Source: Scleroderma bovista (taxonomy: Eukaryota > Basidiomycota > Agaricomycetes > Boletales > Sclerodermataceae). From it: a stretch of DNA of 64,000 nt. Every line of letters begins with the position of its first letter. The first letter of the stretch is position 1. The notes under the pieces are model-generated. The model was not told the origin of the DNA. It was given only the letters and a program-made list of their open reading frames with translations, and searched no databases. Below, piece by piece: positions 34,676 to 45,330 of the stretch. A program made the position numbers and the translations under genes. Where the stretch lies: positions 1 through 64,000 of the forward strand of contig JAYMGJ010000012.1 in NCBI GenBank assembly GCA_037178675.1, read 5' to 3'.

Positions 34676-35408
34676 ACTCCCCCGAGAAGGGAGCACTCGC
34701 ATTCTACAATGATTTGAAAAGGTGGGTGCACCGCATGGTTGAACCCCCTGACGAGTATTCATTCACGAGGAAGTTCATTGGGGGCCTGCCCCTGTCTATT
34801 GTTAAGATGGTACTAGAAGCACAAGGGATAACGGCGGAACATTCCTCCATGGACGAGATCCTTGACGAGGTGAAATGAATGGAAGGAGCGCAAAAGGCTC
34901 TGAGTCTGATGATGAGAAATAATCCTCAAGCAATAATTGCTCAGATGCAAGCAAGAGTGGCAGCACCAACAATAGCGGCCACCAACAGTATAAATTTGTG
35001 AGAAAGGGGAATCTGTTGTACAGGAGGCCCCTTGACAGAGATAGGAGCACCAGTGCTCAGGGGGGTAAGGATCAGGGGACCTGCTCTCAGAGGCAGGGTT
35101 CCCAGAATAGTGGAGCAAATGCAGGGGCAAACAACCCCAGTACAGCGCAGAAGTCAGGCAACGCTGCATTCCACAAGGGAATTACTTGCTACAACTGCGG
35201 GAACGAGGGACATCTCGCATCCGAGTGCTGGCACCCAAGGAAAGATAAGGGGAAGGGCCCCCAGGCACGACTGTATGCAGTGGACATGCGTGAGGACAAG
35301 GTTGACACCTCAAAGGATGAAGGAATTGGGGAAGATCACCCTGCCATCAATCTCAACGAGGAGAAAGCGGGTGATGATGCGCAGGAAGCGCAAGAACAAA
35401 TGAGATAG
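34676..35408 (+). pseudogene. gypsy element B, gag 3' half with CCHC knuckle
   Basis: This continues the gag core after the gypsy A insertion: ALAFYNDLKRWVHRMVEPPD and KFIGGLPLSIVKMVLEAQG. There is a TGA at about 34876-34878, then MEGAQKALSLMMRNNPQ in the same frame. From 34998 a shifted frame carries the nucleic-acid-binding knuckle CYNCGNEGHLASEC near 35190-35230. The frame ends at 35408, three bases before the next frame opens. At least two stops or shifts make it non-functional. Confidence 0.85.
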
Positions 35409-35410
35409 AG

Positions 35411-37189
35411 GTGGAACACCTCGACGCGTATTCCACTATTGATGAAGAAGAGGACAATGATGAACTTGTCGGATTCCTTGGGGCGATGCACCCCATAGAG
35501 GAGTTCAATGAACCCGATGACGAACACGTCATCCAGTGTTGTTCCATGCAAGTGGAATATAATGAGGGGATTGATTCCTCAGACACCAGTACTGAATTAA
35601 CCCCGGGCCCATCGGAGGTTGGGGAAAGCCCTCAGCGAAGGCCAGTGGAGGCCAACAGCGCTGTCGCGCAGGAAGTACATTCACGTTGGACCTGGAGGGC
35701 ACGTTATGGCATGATACACTGGGGGGATTGTGCGGTATGCACAGCGTACATCCGCCACCTCGACAAGGTGGTGTGGAATGGCAACCCTTCAGTTGTAGTT
35801 GTGCTGAGGGAAATTGAGCAGCATGCTCGAGAAGAGTACGATAGGGGATGGAACGACTGTGACCAGGCACAGATGCAGTGCGACTGGGCACGAACGTGCA
35901 ACATGCACAAGGGGCGCACAACGTCCCCTCAACCATTGGCTGACATCGGTGAAGCGGTACCTGAGCGAACTAGGCATGTGAATGTAGGGGTACAGGCCCC
36001 TGAGCCTGTAGACGACATTGCAAGGACGGTTAGTCCCCCGGCGATGATCGCTGATGGTGAAGAGCGTGACAACCTGCTCGAGAGCGAACTGCATTGCATG
36101 GTGGCAGGCATGGGAATTCGCGGCTTAGCGATGGAATCCCCTGTGCCTGCTCCAGTGAGTTCTGTGGGGGACATGCGCCCCCAAGCATTGACAGAAACAA
36201 GCATATTACATTACGAGGATGACACAGTCGTCATAGTACGCGGAAATGGTCAAGAGACCATGATCTCTTCAGGAGCATGGAATGGGGACAGGGCCCCGGC
36301 AAGGATTGACCGGCGCATGGCCGTGATGACCACTGAGCCCGTGGCTCGAGCGTTCCGATACACATTGAACATGAATAATTCGCAAGGGACAATTTTGTGC
36401 CCAATGGTTCCCGCAGGCATCCAGGCCTGCGTTACTGTCGAGGCGCTGATTCATGGGTGTCATGCCCTCACTATGGTTGACACTGGGAGTATGGGGAATT
36501 TCCTGAGCCCCGCGTTCGCCACAGTCACCCGTGTGGCTACATTCCCCCTTGAGCAACAGCTCACTTTGCAGTTGGGATGCGTGGGTAGCCGCTCGAGGAT
36601 TACCCATGGAGTGCGCGCTCAGCTATCGATCGGGGCATTTTCAGCCCAAAGATATTGCAAATATCAATCGCTACAATTGCATCCTAGGTATACCATTCCT
36701 GTGGCAGAATGCCGCTGTTGTCAACTTTGGTCAACAGAAACTGCACATTGGGCGTGGAGAGATTCCCATGTTACAGGACCCCGAGGCCCCATCTGCGAGA
36801 CCATCTTGCATGCGTGTATTGGGGAACCCTCCTCGATGCGATTGACTGCCTACGCAGGCGGACCTGGCTGGCGCCTGGTCGTGCATATGCAGGGGAGGGG
36901 GGGGAGCATTGGAAGAATCAACCCGGTAAACGAAGCAGAACCTATGGTTACAGCAAGGAGACTTGCAGGAATTAGGGCAGTTAAGCCCATGACTGAGGGG
37001 GATATACCTCGATTATGGAACCAGTGGTTCCAAGAATATAATGACATATTAAGTGGGATGATCCCAAAGTTACCACCCTTGCGGGAGGTGAACCACAGGA
37101 TACCACTTTTAGACGAGGGCAAACAGTACTCATACCATCTGCCCAGGTGTCCAGACACACTGAAACAACAGTTGTCAGAAAAGATATGA
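35411..37189 (+). pseudogene. gypsy element B, protease region and linker
   Basis: A 592-codon frame. Its N-terminal half is acidic and unrecognised. Near 36470 it reads LTMVDTGSMGNFLSP, the aspartic protease active site (DTGS). Shortly after, the true protease frame shifts (NRYNCILGIPFLWQNAAV is in another frame at about 36665-36720), so the listed frame carries out-of-frame residues there. It returns to pol-like sequence at PMTEGDIPRLWNQWFQEYND and ELPP-like PKLPPLREVNHRIPLLDEGK, the linker before the reverse transcriptase. From 37055 on, the sequence is repeated inverted at 45881-49010. Confidence 0.7.
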
Positions 37190-37357
37190 ATGTATACCGA
37201 CGCTGGATGGTGGGAAATGAAGAGCGTCCCGCAGGCCGCCCCAATGCTATGCATCCCGAAGAAAACTGGCAAGCTATGAACGGTCGTAGATTGCCAGAAG
37301 AGGAATGACAATACTGTCAAGGACATCACTCCCTTCCCTGATCAGGATCAGATCCGG

Positions 37358-37640
37358 ATGGACATAGCACGAGCGAAATACCACTCAAAGATAGACCTAT
37401 CCAATGCGTATGAACAGGTGAGGATAGAACCTCAGGATGTGTGGAAGACCGCATTCTCCACGATTTACGGGACCTTCCTCAGTCAGGTCATGCAACAAGG
37501 GGACTGCAACACCCCAGCGACGTTCCAACGTCTGATGACAGTTATATTCCGTGACCATCTGGGTCGTTTCATCTACGCTTATCTCGACAATTTATTCATC
37601 TATAGTGAGACAATCGAGGAGCATGATCGTCACCGACCAC
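37358..37640 (+). pseudogene. gypsy element B, reverse transcriptase fragment
   Basis: Reads YHSKIDLSNAYEQVRIEP, KTAFSTIYGTFLSQVMQQGD and FIYAYLDNLFIYSETIEEH, corresponding to the RT palm. The active site is YLDN rather than YLDD. It then jumps at about 37625 directly to RNase H C-terminal sequence (VTDHKAL). The thumb and most of RNase H (roughly 150-200 codons in related elements) are therefore deleted. The same deletion is in the inverted copy. Confidence 0.85.
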
Positions 37641-38378
37641 AAGGCATTGGGATACCTCAAGACACAGTGAAAGCTGTCCAGCAGACAGGTACAATGGCTG
37701 GATTATATGTCCAGATTTGACGCGACAATTGTCTACATCAAGGGTATGGAGAACAAAGTAGTGGACTGTCTGTCCAGGTATAAGGATGGAGGTGGAGAAT
37801 GTGCCTCCAACAAAGATATAGACTGGGCAAATGCTGACATTCGCCTGGACCCAGAAGGGGACGATCTTCCCCATGATCGGTGGCAGGAACTGTGCCTTAG
37901 CATGATAAGGGAAGTGGGGGGTGAACCCACGACGAAGAACAGGAGGATTACTGAGGAGAAGGAAGTTTGTAGGATGGAAGCAGAAGAGATGGTGACCAAT
38001 GCCGAGATGAGTAAGGGAGATGATCTCTCCGAAAGTTCAGGAGATGATCCCAGCCTACTCGAATCTGTGGGTAGCTCACCTGACCTACCAAACCATATAC
38101 AAGCGCAGCTGGGGCTCGAAAGCGCTATAAGCGTGGGATACAAGAATGACAGTGTGCTGTCCAAAGTGCTTGAAGAGCCCAAACATTTCGCAACGTTCAG
38201 GGTGAGGGACGACTTCATATATACAGATAACAGAGGAGGGGAAGAAGTCCTCTGCGTACCTCATGCCGAATATGAAGGCGACACTATAATCGCCATGATT
38301 ATCGCACAAGCGCATCGAATATTAGGGCATCTGGGGGCCCAGAGAACAGCGGACTATGTCCGCAGATGGTATTGGTGA
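37626..38378 (+). pseudogene. gypsy element B, RNase H end and integrase zinc domain
   Basis: Starts with the end of RNase H (DHKALGYLKT, QWLDYMSRFDATIVYIKGME, VVDCLSRY). It continues through a charged linker (Glu/Ser-rich) and reaches the integrase HHCC region (AHRILGHLGAQRTADYVRRW), ending at TGA 38376-38378. The next frame continues with CRSCAICQATK. A single base substitution explains the stop. Confidence 0.8.
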
Positions 38379-38666
38379 CTGAAACTAGGCCGAGAGATTG
38401 ACAAGTACTGCCGGTCATGTGCCATATGTCAGGCCACCAAGACCAACAACCAGAGGCCAAAAGGCCTCCTACACAGCATGCCCATACCAACTAGGCCCTG
38501 GGGGTCAATCGCAATGGACTTTGTAGGTCCATTTCCCCCAAGCGAAGGGTTCGACTATATGTGGGTCGTGCTGTGTAGACTCACATCAATGGTCCACCTG
38601 GTGCCGGTCAATATGACCGTTAGAGCTTCACAGCTCGCGTGTGTGTACGTGAAGGAAGTTGTGCGG
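38379..38666 (+). pseudogene. gypsy element B, integrase core, truncated by an LTR
   Basis: Reads KYCRSCAICQATKTNNQRPK, then PWGSIAMDFVGPFPPSEGFD (first catalytic Asp) and YMWVVLCRLTSMVHLVPVNM, and breaks off at KEVVR where the long LTR begins (TGTCACGCACC at 38667). The second Asp and Glu of the DDE triad are missing. Confidence 0.85.
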
Positions 38667-40184
38667 TGTCACGCACCAAACAGGTTTGGTACAGTGAACA
38701 TGGAAGATAACGTCTATATCGAATGATCCTTATGCGAAGGATAAGCACGACGGACCCTCATCATAGCCATCTATCACACAAGAAGACTATCCTGATGCAA
38801 GAGATGATTGCCAACGCTGACAGTCATCACTCGCACAAGAACTGCCAAGAAGCAGAAGAAACTGAAGGAATAACGTCTATTATGGTATGAGAAAGGAATG
38901 CACACTATCACAGTCCAACTCCCATACCAGAACGAGCAAAGAAGCTGAAGAATTGAAGGAGAAACGAAGGAAAGAAGAGAAGAAACAATTTTAGCGCCGA
39001 AATGTCATTTTTAGGCGCCCAGTGCCGGCATTCCGATATTTTGAATAGCTCCACCGTTTCTGAAGCTATCAGGCATGTGACTATACCGTCAGAGAGCCTA
39101 GAGCATGGTCTATCTGCCTGTCAAGTTCCGACGTAAATCTGTTCATTTCCCACGGAGATATTCCCCCCGCAATCCAGACACTTGTCTCATGCTCACTATG
39201 GAGTCCGTATTTTCTCTGGATCATTTATCCACTATTGCTGCAGATATCCACTATGTCCTGCTCTTAGGACAGCCTCTCCCTGAGTTCCCGTGCACTGCCT
39301 GGCACATATCTTCCCAGCCTGCTCCCTCAGTCCCCCTCGTTCTTGGTCAGCGCGTTCTCCTCGTCAGTCCTGCATCAAGGACGTACTTTGGTCATCTTAG
39401 GTCTATTGTCAAGCTTGAGAAGTCTTCTCTGGTCGTCTCTGTGTCCCCTGAGCCCTCAGCCTATGGTCCCTTCCTCCCAGATACTTGCCATGTCCATCTT
39501 CCTCTGTCGTTTGTCTTGCTTTCCCGGATGCATCGAATTCAGTACTCCATCCGCTTCCCTGCTTTCAGATGGCGTCCCCCAGCACCATGACAGTTATACC
39601 CCCACTTTAGAGTGCTATTAGGAAGAAGAACCCTCTCTCGTTCTTTCCCAGAAGAGAGCTCGTCAAGGGAGCCCATGGTTGTGCTACAGCGGCGCTAGAA
39701 CACATGCATTACACCTTAGTGTATGCTGACCCCCCAAAGACCTCTGGACCCCTGGTACCCTTCTTGTGGCTGTTCTGTCTCGGATCAATCCCCCTATTAA
39801 TCCCAGATCTTCCCCATTGTTGTCCCATCAAACTTCTTAGACTGTGCATCAATGACTCCCTTCTGCTGTGCAGTGACTCATCCCTTGCTTACTGATGCTC
39901 TCTTGTCATCAGTATTACTCTATCCCTTTCGCATTTTTGGTATATTACTCAGCTGATGACTCACTCCCTTACCAATCAATCTTGTCATGCAGCTTACTCA
40001 TTCCTTTACTCAGCAGCTTATTCATGCTCCCTATGCTTACTCATTCATGCTTATCCCTTGCTTACTGATCACTTACAAACCCCTTACAAAGCTCTTACCA
40101 ATCCCTTACCAATCTTTGACAAATTCTGCTTACTCCCTTCTCTTTTTGTACTTTAATGCTGTGCCCCCTCATGTATTTAAACCC
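38667..40184. repeat. long-LTR copy 3, truncated, inverted relative to copies 1 and 2
   Basis: Begins TGTCACGCACCAAACAGG, the complement of the right end of copies 1 and 2, and is collinear with 45881-47398 without net gaps. At 40184 it stops in the middle of the LTR (after atttaaaccc). The remaining ~550 bp of the LTR are missing. Confidence 0.85.
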
Positions 40185-41054
40185 TTCCTGACACCCCAGC
40201 ACTTGAGATACATGCAGCCACCACCAGGACTAGATCCCAGGCTTGGATGCACCATCTCCTCCAATTGCTGCAGATCCATCCAATCTGCCATCTTCACACA
40301 CTCTTAGGTCTCGGGCATGGATGCCACAACTGGCAGCAACAACAGCTACTTCATTGGTTCACCCATTGTCCCAAGGCAGCCAACCACGTGCATGGACCCC
40401 ACCCTCTCCACCAGCCACAATGGCCACATGGATTCCGCCCTTTCCCATGCAAGTTCCACATGCTGGAATTGAAACAGCATTGCCATCACCCCTGGCATCC
40501 AGTCAGTCCTCTCCAAGGGAGGCTGCATCAACTACTGAGGCTGTATCTGGATCGCAGTCACAATTCCGGGGACATATGCGCGTGGATGATGGTAAGTCAG
40601 TATTATTTCAAGATTTATGTGTATTTGACAATCATCCAGTGGAATATTTTGAAATGTTGGACAGGATTGATGCATTGGGTGAGCATGCAGATCCATTTGA
40701 GGGTGATCTGCTTTCATGTAAGTCTCTCTCGCGCTTCCTCCATGGTATTGGCTCACTTGGTATTATCCAGTGGCACATGCAAGGTGAGTTGCTACAAGCA
40801 TCCCTCCTAGAAACTTGCCCGACCTACTCCCCCTCAATGCCGGCCTCAACCACCCAATGATTGTGGCCTATATCCATTACACAAATACGTTGCTGGACAT
40901 GGCCAGCCTGTGGCAGTCGGAAATGTGCTGGAGAGCAACATTGGCGAATATGCAGGACATGTTGGCTTGGTCAGCACAACTTGGTGAAGACGGCCAGATA
41001 AATGAGTCCAATAGCCCTGAGGATCTTGTAGTATTAGATCCCTCTATGCTGTAG
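40185..41054 (+). pseudogene. unrecognised coding remnants, plus strand
   Basis: The frame 40243-40860 starts Pro/Ser/Ala-rich and then reads DDGKSVLFQDLCVFDNHPVE and YFEMLDRIDALGEHADPFEG. A second frame (40815-41054) reads YIHYTNTLLDMASLWQSEMC. They look like one gene with an intron or frameshift near 40780-40815. Family unknown, with the style of repetitive basidiomycete proteins. Confidence 0.35.
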
Positions 41055-41142
41055 TTTTGTTACCATAGTGATGCAATACAATGTTTCAGGACTAGAAATT
41101 GCACATTTGACCATAGCATTTGCCTACAATTCTACAGATCTA

Positions 41143-43590
41143 TTATTTATGGTGTCTCTTTGGGCTCAGTGTGGGGACATTGGCATCTGGCCGCTTTGGT
41201 GGCCTTCTGTGCCATTCTGGTTGACTTGGTCCAGCAACAGCATTCATACTTTGGGACCTGAACACCCAGCATGTGCTGCCTACCTGCTTCGCCTTGCCTC
41301 TAGAGCGTGCAGCATCATCATCCCCCGATTGACCGCTGTCCATTCCATTTGTGTTGCCGGGCACATCAGGTGTGCTTTTAAATTTAACCCAGGGCTTTGG
41401 CTTGGTTGGGTTATTAGCCATGGTGTTGCCAAGATCTAGATATGAGGTTGCTTGTGTGAGATACATCTTCCATTAAGGTAAACTGACACCCACCTTGCTG
41501 TGTAGCGTCAGCAGGCTGCTCTGCTGTCAGTGCTGCTGATCATTTCTGTTCAGATGTTCCTGCTGGCATAGCGACAACAAGCATCACTTACCCTTTTGCT
41601 TAGATGATCTTGCATTATGTCCATCTGTGTCATCCTCTATATGTAAACTTCATATTCTGACAACATATATAGTCAAAGGAACTAACCAGGCATTTGTTGA
41701 ATAGGTGTTGTATGGCTCACTGACAGGGGTGTTCCAAATTTAGAAGGATTGAATGCCTTGAATCAGTATGGGGCATACCATCATCCTGGTTTGACCAGCA
41801 TCACTTTTTGCCTGTTGCAATGGACTCTCTCTCTTGGCCTCTTCTTTTATGCAAATCAATGTTTTGCATAACAGGGTTAAGAGATCCATACCTATTGTCC
41901 ACCGTCTCTTCTGACCAATTGCCAGTTCTGCATCCAGTTCCACAGGTACTTTGAACCAGTCAAAACGAGTTGATGATCATGGGTATTCAGAGCTAACTTC
42001 TAAGGGCGGCCTTTCTCCACTTATCTCTGCGGCAACTGATTCCCCACAATCTGAAACTGGATCTTGTAATCCACCATCCATATCTCTCCATTTCTGGAAT
42101 GTCAGCACATCATCTGGATCTGTCACTTGCCTGTCCCGCCAGAATTCCAGTACCTTGGTAACCTCCTGATTTGTGAGCCAGGTTGGCTCTTTGAACTCCC
42201 AATGCTGCAGCAGATACCCAGATGATATGTAGATACTGGTCTTTGCATGGATGGCAGCTCAAGGAACACTGGCATGTGGCTTCCCACATGCCTTGCCTGT
42301 AGCCAGGGGTCAAATCTCACTCCATTGACAAGGTAGAATTTACGATAATGCCATGTCACAAAGGTCCTCATAATATCTTTTCTCTCCAATGCTTGCATAT
42401 CGAGGATCATCGGGATCATTGGTATGCCGTCTTCCGTTGTTGGCAAAATGGTTTGCAGCCTCTTCTGGCCTTTCTTCTGGCATGGTGTTGGTCCGGCATC
42501 ACCATCACTATCATCATGTTCTTCACCTCCTATGGCCTCTTGGGCATATGCATCCCAGTGGTGTTTGATGTCATCCCAATTGGCAAAGGTCTTCCCTTCT
42601 CCTAATGCTGAATTAAAGTCATGCCTGTGACTGTGAGTATACAAATACCATCAGAAAGGGGTAACATACATTCCCATCATGGGCTGACCATTCTGGTCCT
42701 TCCATGCCGCCATGACGACCACCTGCATCCCACAATGCTGCCACATTTCCTGCGCAAACTGTTTGACATATTGTCGGCCTTTTGTCTGGGCCATTCTGTT
42801 TGCAGGTAAATAATTGTCCAGATAACATCACAGACTTACTTGGCCTGGACCTCTGCTGGCAGCTGCTCCTCATTCCATTCATCAGCCTGCTTTTCTGTGG
42901 CATCCCATTCCTCCTGGGTCAGCTTCCCCATGATGCTTCCTACTGCCTTTTGGTAGCCTTTAATTATGGTTGAGCTGCCTTGGGCAATTCCAGCCTGTTC
43001 TAATTTGGCTTCAATTTCTTTTTTCTTCAACTTCATTATGACTGATCTGGCAGTCCACCTACGTCCGTACTTTACTAGGGCCTTTTGGGCACAGGCTCAG
43101 CTGTGGTTATACAACCAATTTTTAATTGCCTGATATTGGTGATGCATCAGTAGTCCATGTGAAGTTATGGAAATGGGGCACACTTTTTTTTTCTTCTCCC
43201 ATTTATGTCCTTTGAGTGTGCTATTGGCAGGGAGCTGTTTGATTTTTGCCTTCATGGCATTCTTCATAACTTTCCTTTGGTTGCTGTCAGCTGCCTTCCA
43301 GTCTTCCAAGGCTTCCTCAAGGACCTCGACCTCATCATCCCAGAGTTTGGTTTTTACCACATTTTGTGGTGCCTCTGGGCCCGACAAGTCAGAAGAATGG
43401 TCTTGCTCATCTTGTATATCAGGATCCTCAATAGAGGATCTGCTAGAGGAACAATTGCGAGCCATGCTGTATGTTGAGTAGACTTGGATATTCTGTGGGT
43501 GGTACTGCACTGGAAAGGTCCCAGACACTTTGTTGAAGGAGTCCCAAGCTGGTGTTTCTCCCATGTCAATTAGTCTTCAATTCCTCCCTG
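41143..43590 (-). pseudogene. repetitive basidiomycete hypothetical gene, fragmented
   Basis: Minus-strand pieces in order: 43097-43564 (KLWDDEVEVLEEALEDWKAA, then YQAIKNWLYNHS); 42836-43080 (MKLKKKEIEAKLEQAG, LTQEEWDATEKQADEWNEEQ); and about 42650-42800, in a frame reading FAQEMWQHCGMQVVVMAAWK. The last pieces are 42123-42644 (HDFNSALGEGKTFANWDD, RTFVTWHYRKFYLVNGVRFD) and 41143-41466 (low-complexity). Consistent order and protein-like composition support one gene with introns and at least one frameshift. The general pattern is familiar from dispersed hypothetical proteins of mushrooms, but no biochemical role is known to me. Confidence 0.45.
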
Positions 43591-43809
43591 CTACCTTCTT
43601 TTGGAAAATCCATTGGTGAGCTAGCTACTTCTGGGGCCAGCTATGTTGTTTGGCAGCTAAGATGCTATTTCCGGACTTTAACTTTGGATCTAATGCATTA
43701 GTGGCCACCATATATGGGATTTTGCATTGGTGCCTGATCTTCAAGTCCATATTAGAAAAGCTAGATCCAAATCAGCAGATCCACAGATCCCTTTCCGATC
43801 ACTGTCCAT

Positions 43810-44545
43810 TGTGCGCCTAAGTGAGGGAAGAGGTCAGAACAACCAACAACCAACACCAAATGACAACAAAAAGCAAGTGGTGGTCTTCCTTTGTGGTTCT
43901 GGTATTTAATCTCCACAGGGGAATGTGCTGCACACCTTCAGGCAAGGTGCAGGAGGGAAGAGAAGGGCTTCTGATGGGGAATAGATGCGACTGGGGATGG
44001 TATTGACTCCTCTTCAGCCTACCACAGTGGTTAGGAAGAGTCCTGGGATTGAAGAGCGATGATGAATTGACAAGAGGGGTGTAACAGCAGTGACAGAGCA
44101 ACAGGGAAGCAAGGGGACAGTTCCTGCTTCAAGAATGCAATGGAGAGTGATGGGATAGAGTGGACAGAGATGCTAGACTGCGCTTCAGCCTAGAGAACTG
44201 ATCAGATACAATATATATCTGACAAACAACAATAGTGGAGCTTTAGGCCAGCACTGAGTGACCTACAAGTCCAAAGACAGAGATAGAGCTTATAGACAGA
44301 GGGGGAGAGTGAATGTGGTCGCTTTATTGAGGGGGAAGCAGACACTTCCTTGCAGCCTTTGGCTGCTGGTTTATATACAGGAGGGGCTGTGGCCCTGTAA
44401 GGACAAATGACTAAGTGCTTGGTAAGAGATTGGTAAGCGATCAGTAAGCAGTGTAATCAGGCTGAGTCATCGATGGGGAAAGCCTAAACAAGCTGCTGAG
44501 CCAAGGGAATGAGCAGAAACATAGGTAAAACACATAATGAACCTA
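43810..44545. repeat. LTR of the TGTGCGCC family, partial
   Basis: Starts TGTGCGCCTAAGTGAGGG, identical over 80 bp to 22885-22964, and is laid out like the long LTR. It has an AACAACCAACACCAA-type start, gcttcagcctagag and aggccagcactgagtgacctacaag segments, then gtaagcgatcagtaagca motifs. It is therefore a diverged relative. The right end is indistinct and merges into the minisatellite at about 44550. Confidence 0.6.
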
Positions 44546-44599
44546 CATTGTACCATACTTTATGGCCAGCAGTGGTTGACAATCAGCCATATCTTATGG

Positions 44600-45330
44600 G
44601 CCAGCAGGGGTCAGGCCGGACTACAGGGTGTTGCCATGATATATGGTCTGGCCTGTGTGTGGAATTGTCACCATAATACATGGTCCAGCCTGGGGGTGGG
44701 TCACCCATAATATAGGGTCAGGCCAGGATGCAGGTATCACCATAGTGTATGGTCCAGCCAGGGTGTGTAGTTTAACCATAATATACAGTCCGGCCTGGGT
44801 GTGGGTGTCACCATAGTTTATGGTCAGGCCAGGGTACCGGTGTCACCATCATATAGGGCCTGGCCTGGGTGCAGGTGTCACCATAGTGTACGGTCTGGCC
44901 AGGGTACCAGTGTCACCATAATATACAATCTGGCCTGGGTGTGTGTGTCACCATAGTTTATGGTCAGGCCAGGGTACTGGTGTCACCATAGTGTACAGTC
45001 CAGCCAGGGTACTGGTGTCACCATAGTGTATGGTCCAGCCAGGGTACCGGTGTCACCATAATATACAATCCGGCCTGGGTGTGGGTGTTACCATAGTGTA
45101 TGGTCTGGCCAGGGTACCGGTGTCACTGTAATATACAATCTGGCCTGGGTGTGGGTGTCACCATAATTTATGGTCGGGCCAGGGTACTGGTGTCACCATA
45201 GTGTATGGTTGGGCCAGGGTACTGGTGTCACCATAATATACAATCCGGCCTGGGTGTGGGTGTCATCATAATTTATGGTCAGGCCAGGGTACCAGTGTCA
45301 CCATAGTGTATGGTCCAGCCAGGGTACCGG
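44600..45330. repeat. 35-bp minisatellite
   Basis: About 20 units of a 35-bp repeat. Two forms alternate irregularly: CACCATAGTGTATGGTCCAG... with CCAGGGTACCGG, and CACCATAATATACAATCCGG... with CCTGGGTGTGGG. The array stops exactly where long-LTR copy 2 begins (45331). Diverged units extend left to about 44570. Confidence 0.85.

Larger units (their letters stand above)
37055..40184 (+). repeat. 3130-bp inverted duplication, left arm
   Basis: The left arm pairs base for base with 45881-49010 (coordinates sum to 86065 throughout, no net indel), with only scattered substitutions. It contains the broken gypsy B pol and the partial long LTR. The outer boundary lies at a near-palindromic gggatgatccc (37055-37065). 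The arms are separated by 5.7 kb. Confidence 0.9.
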
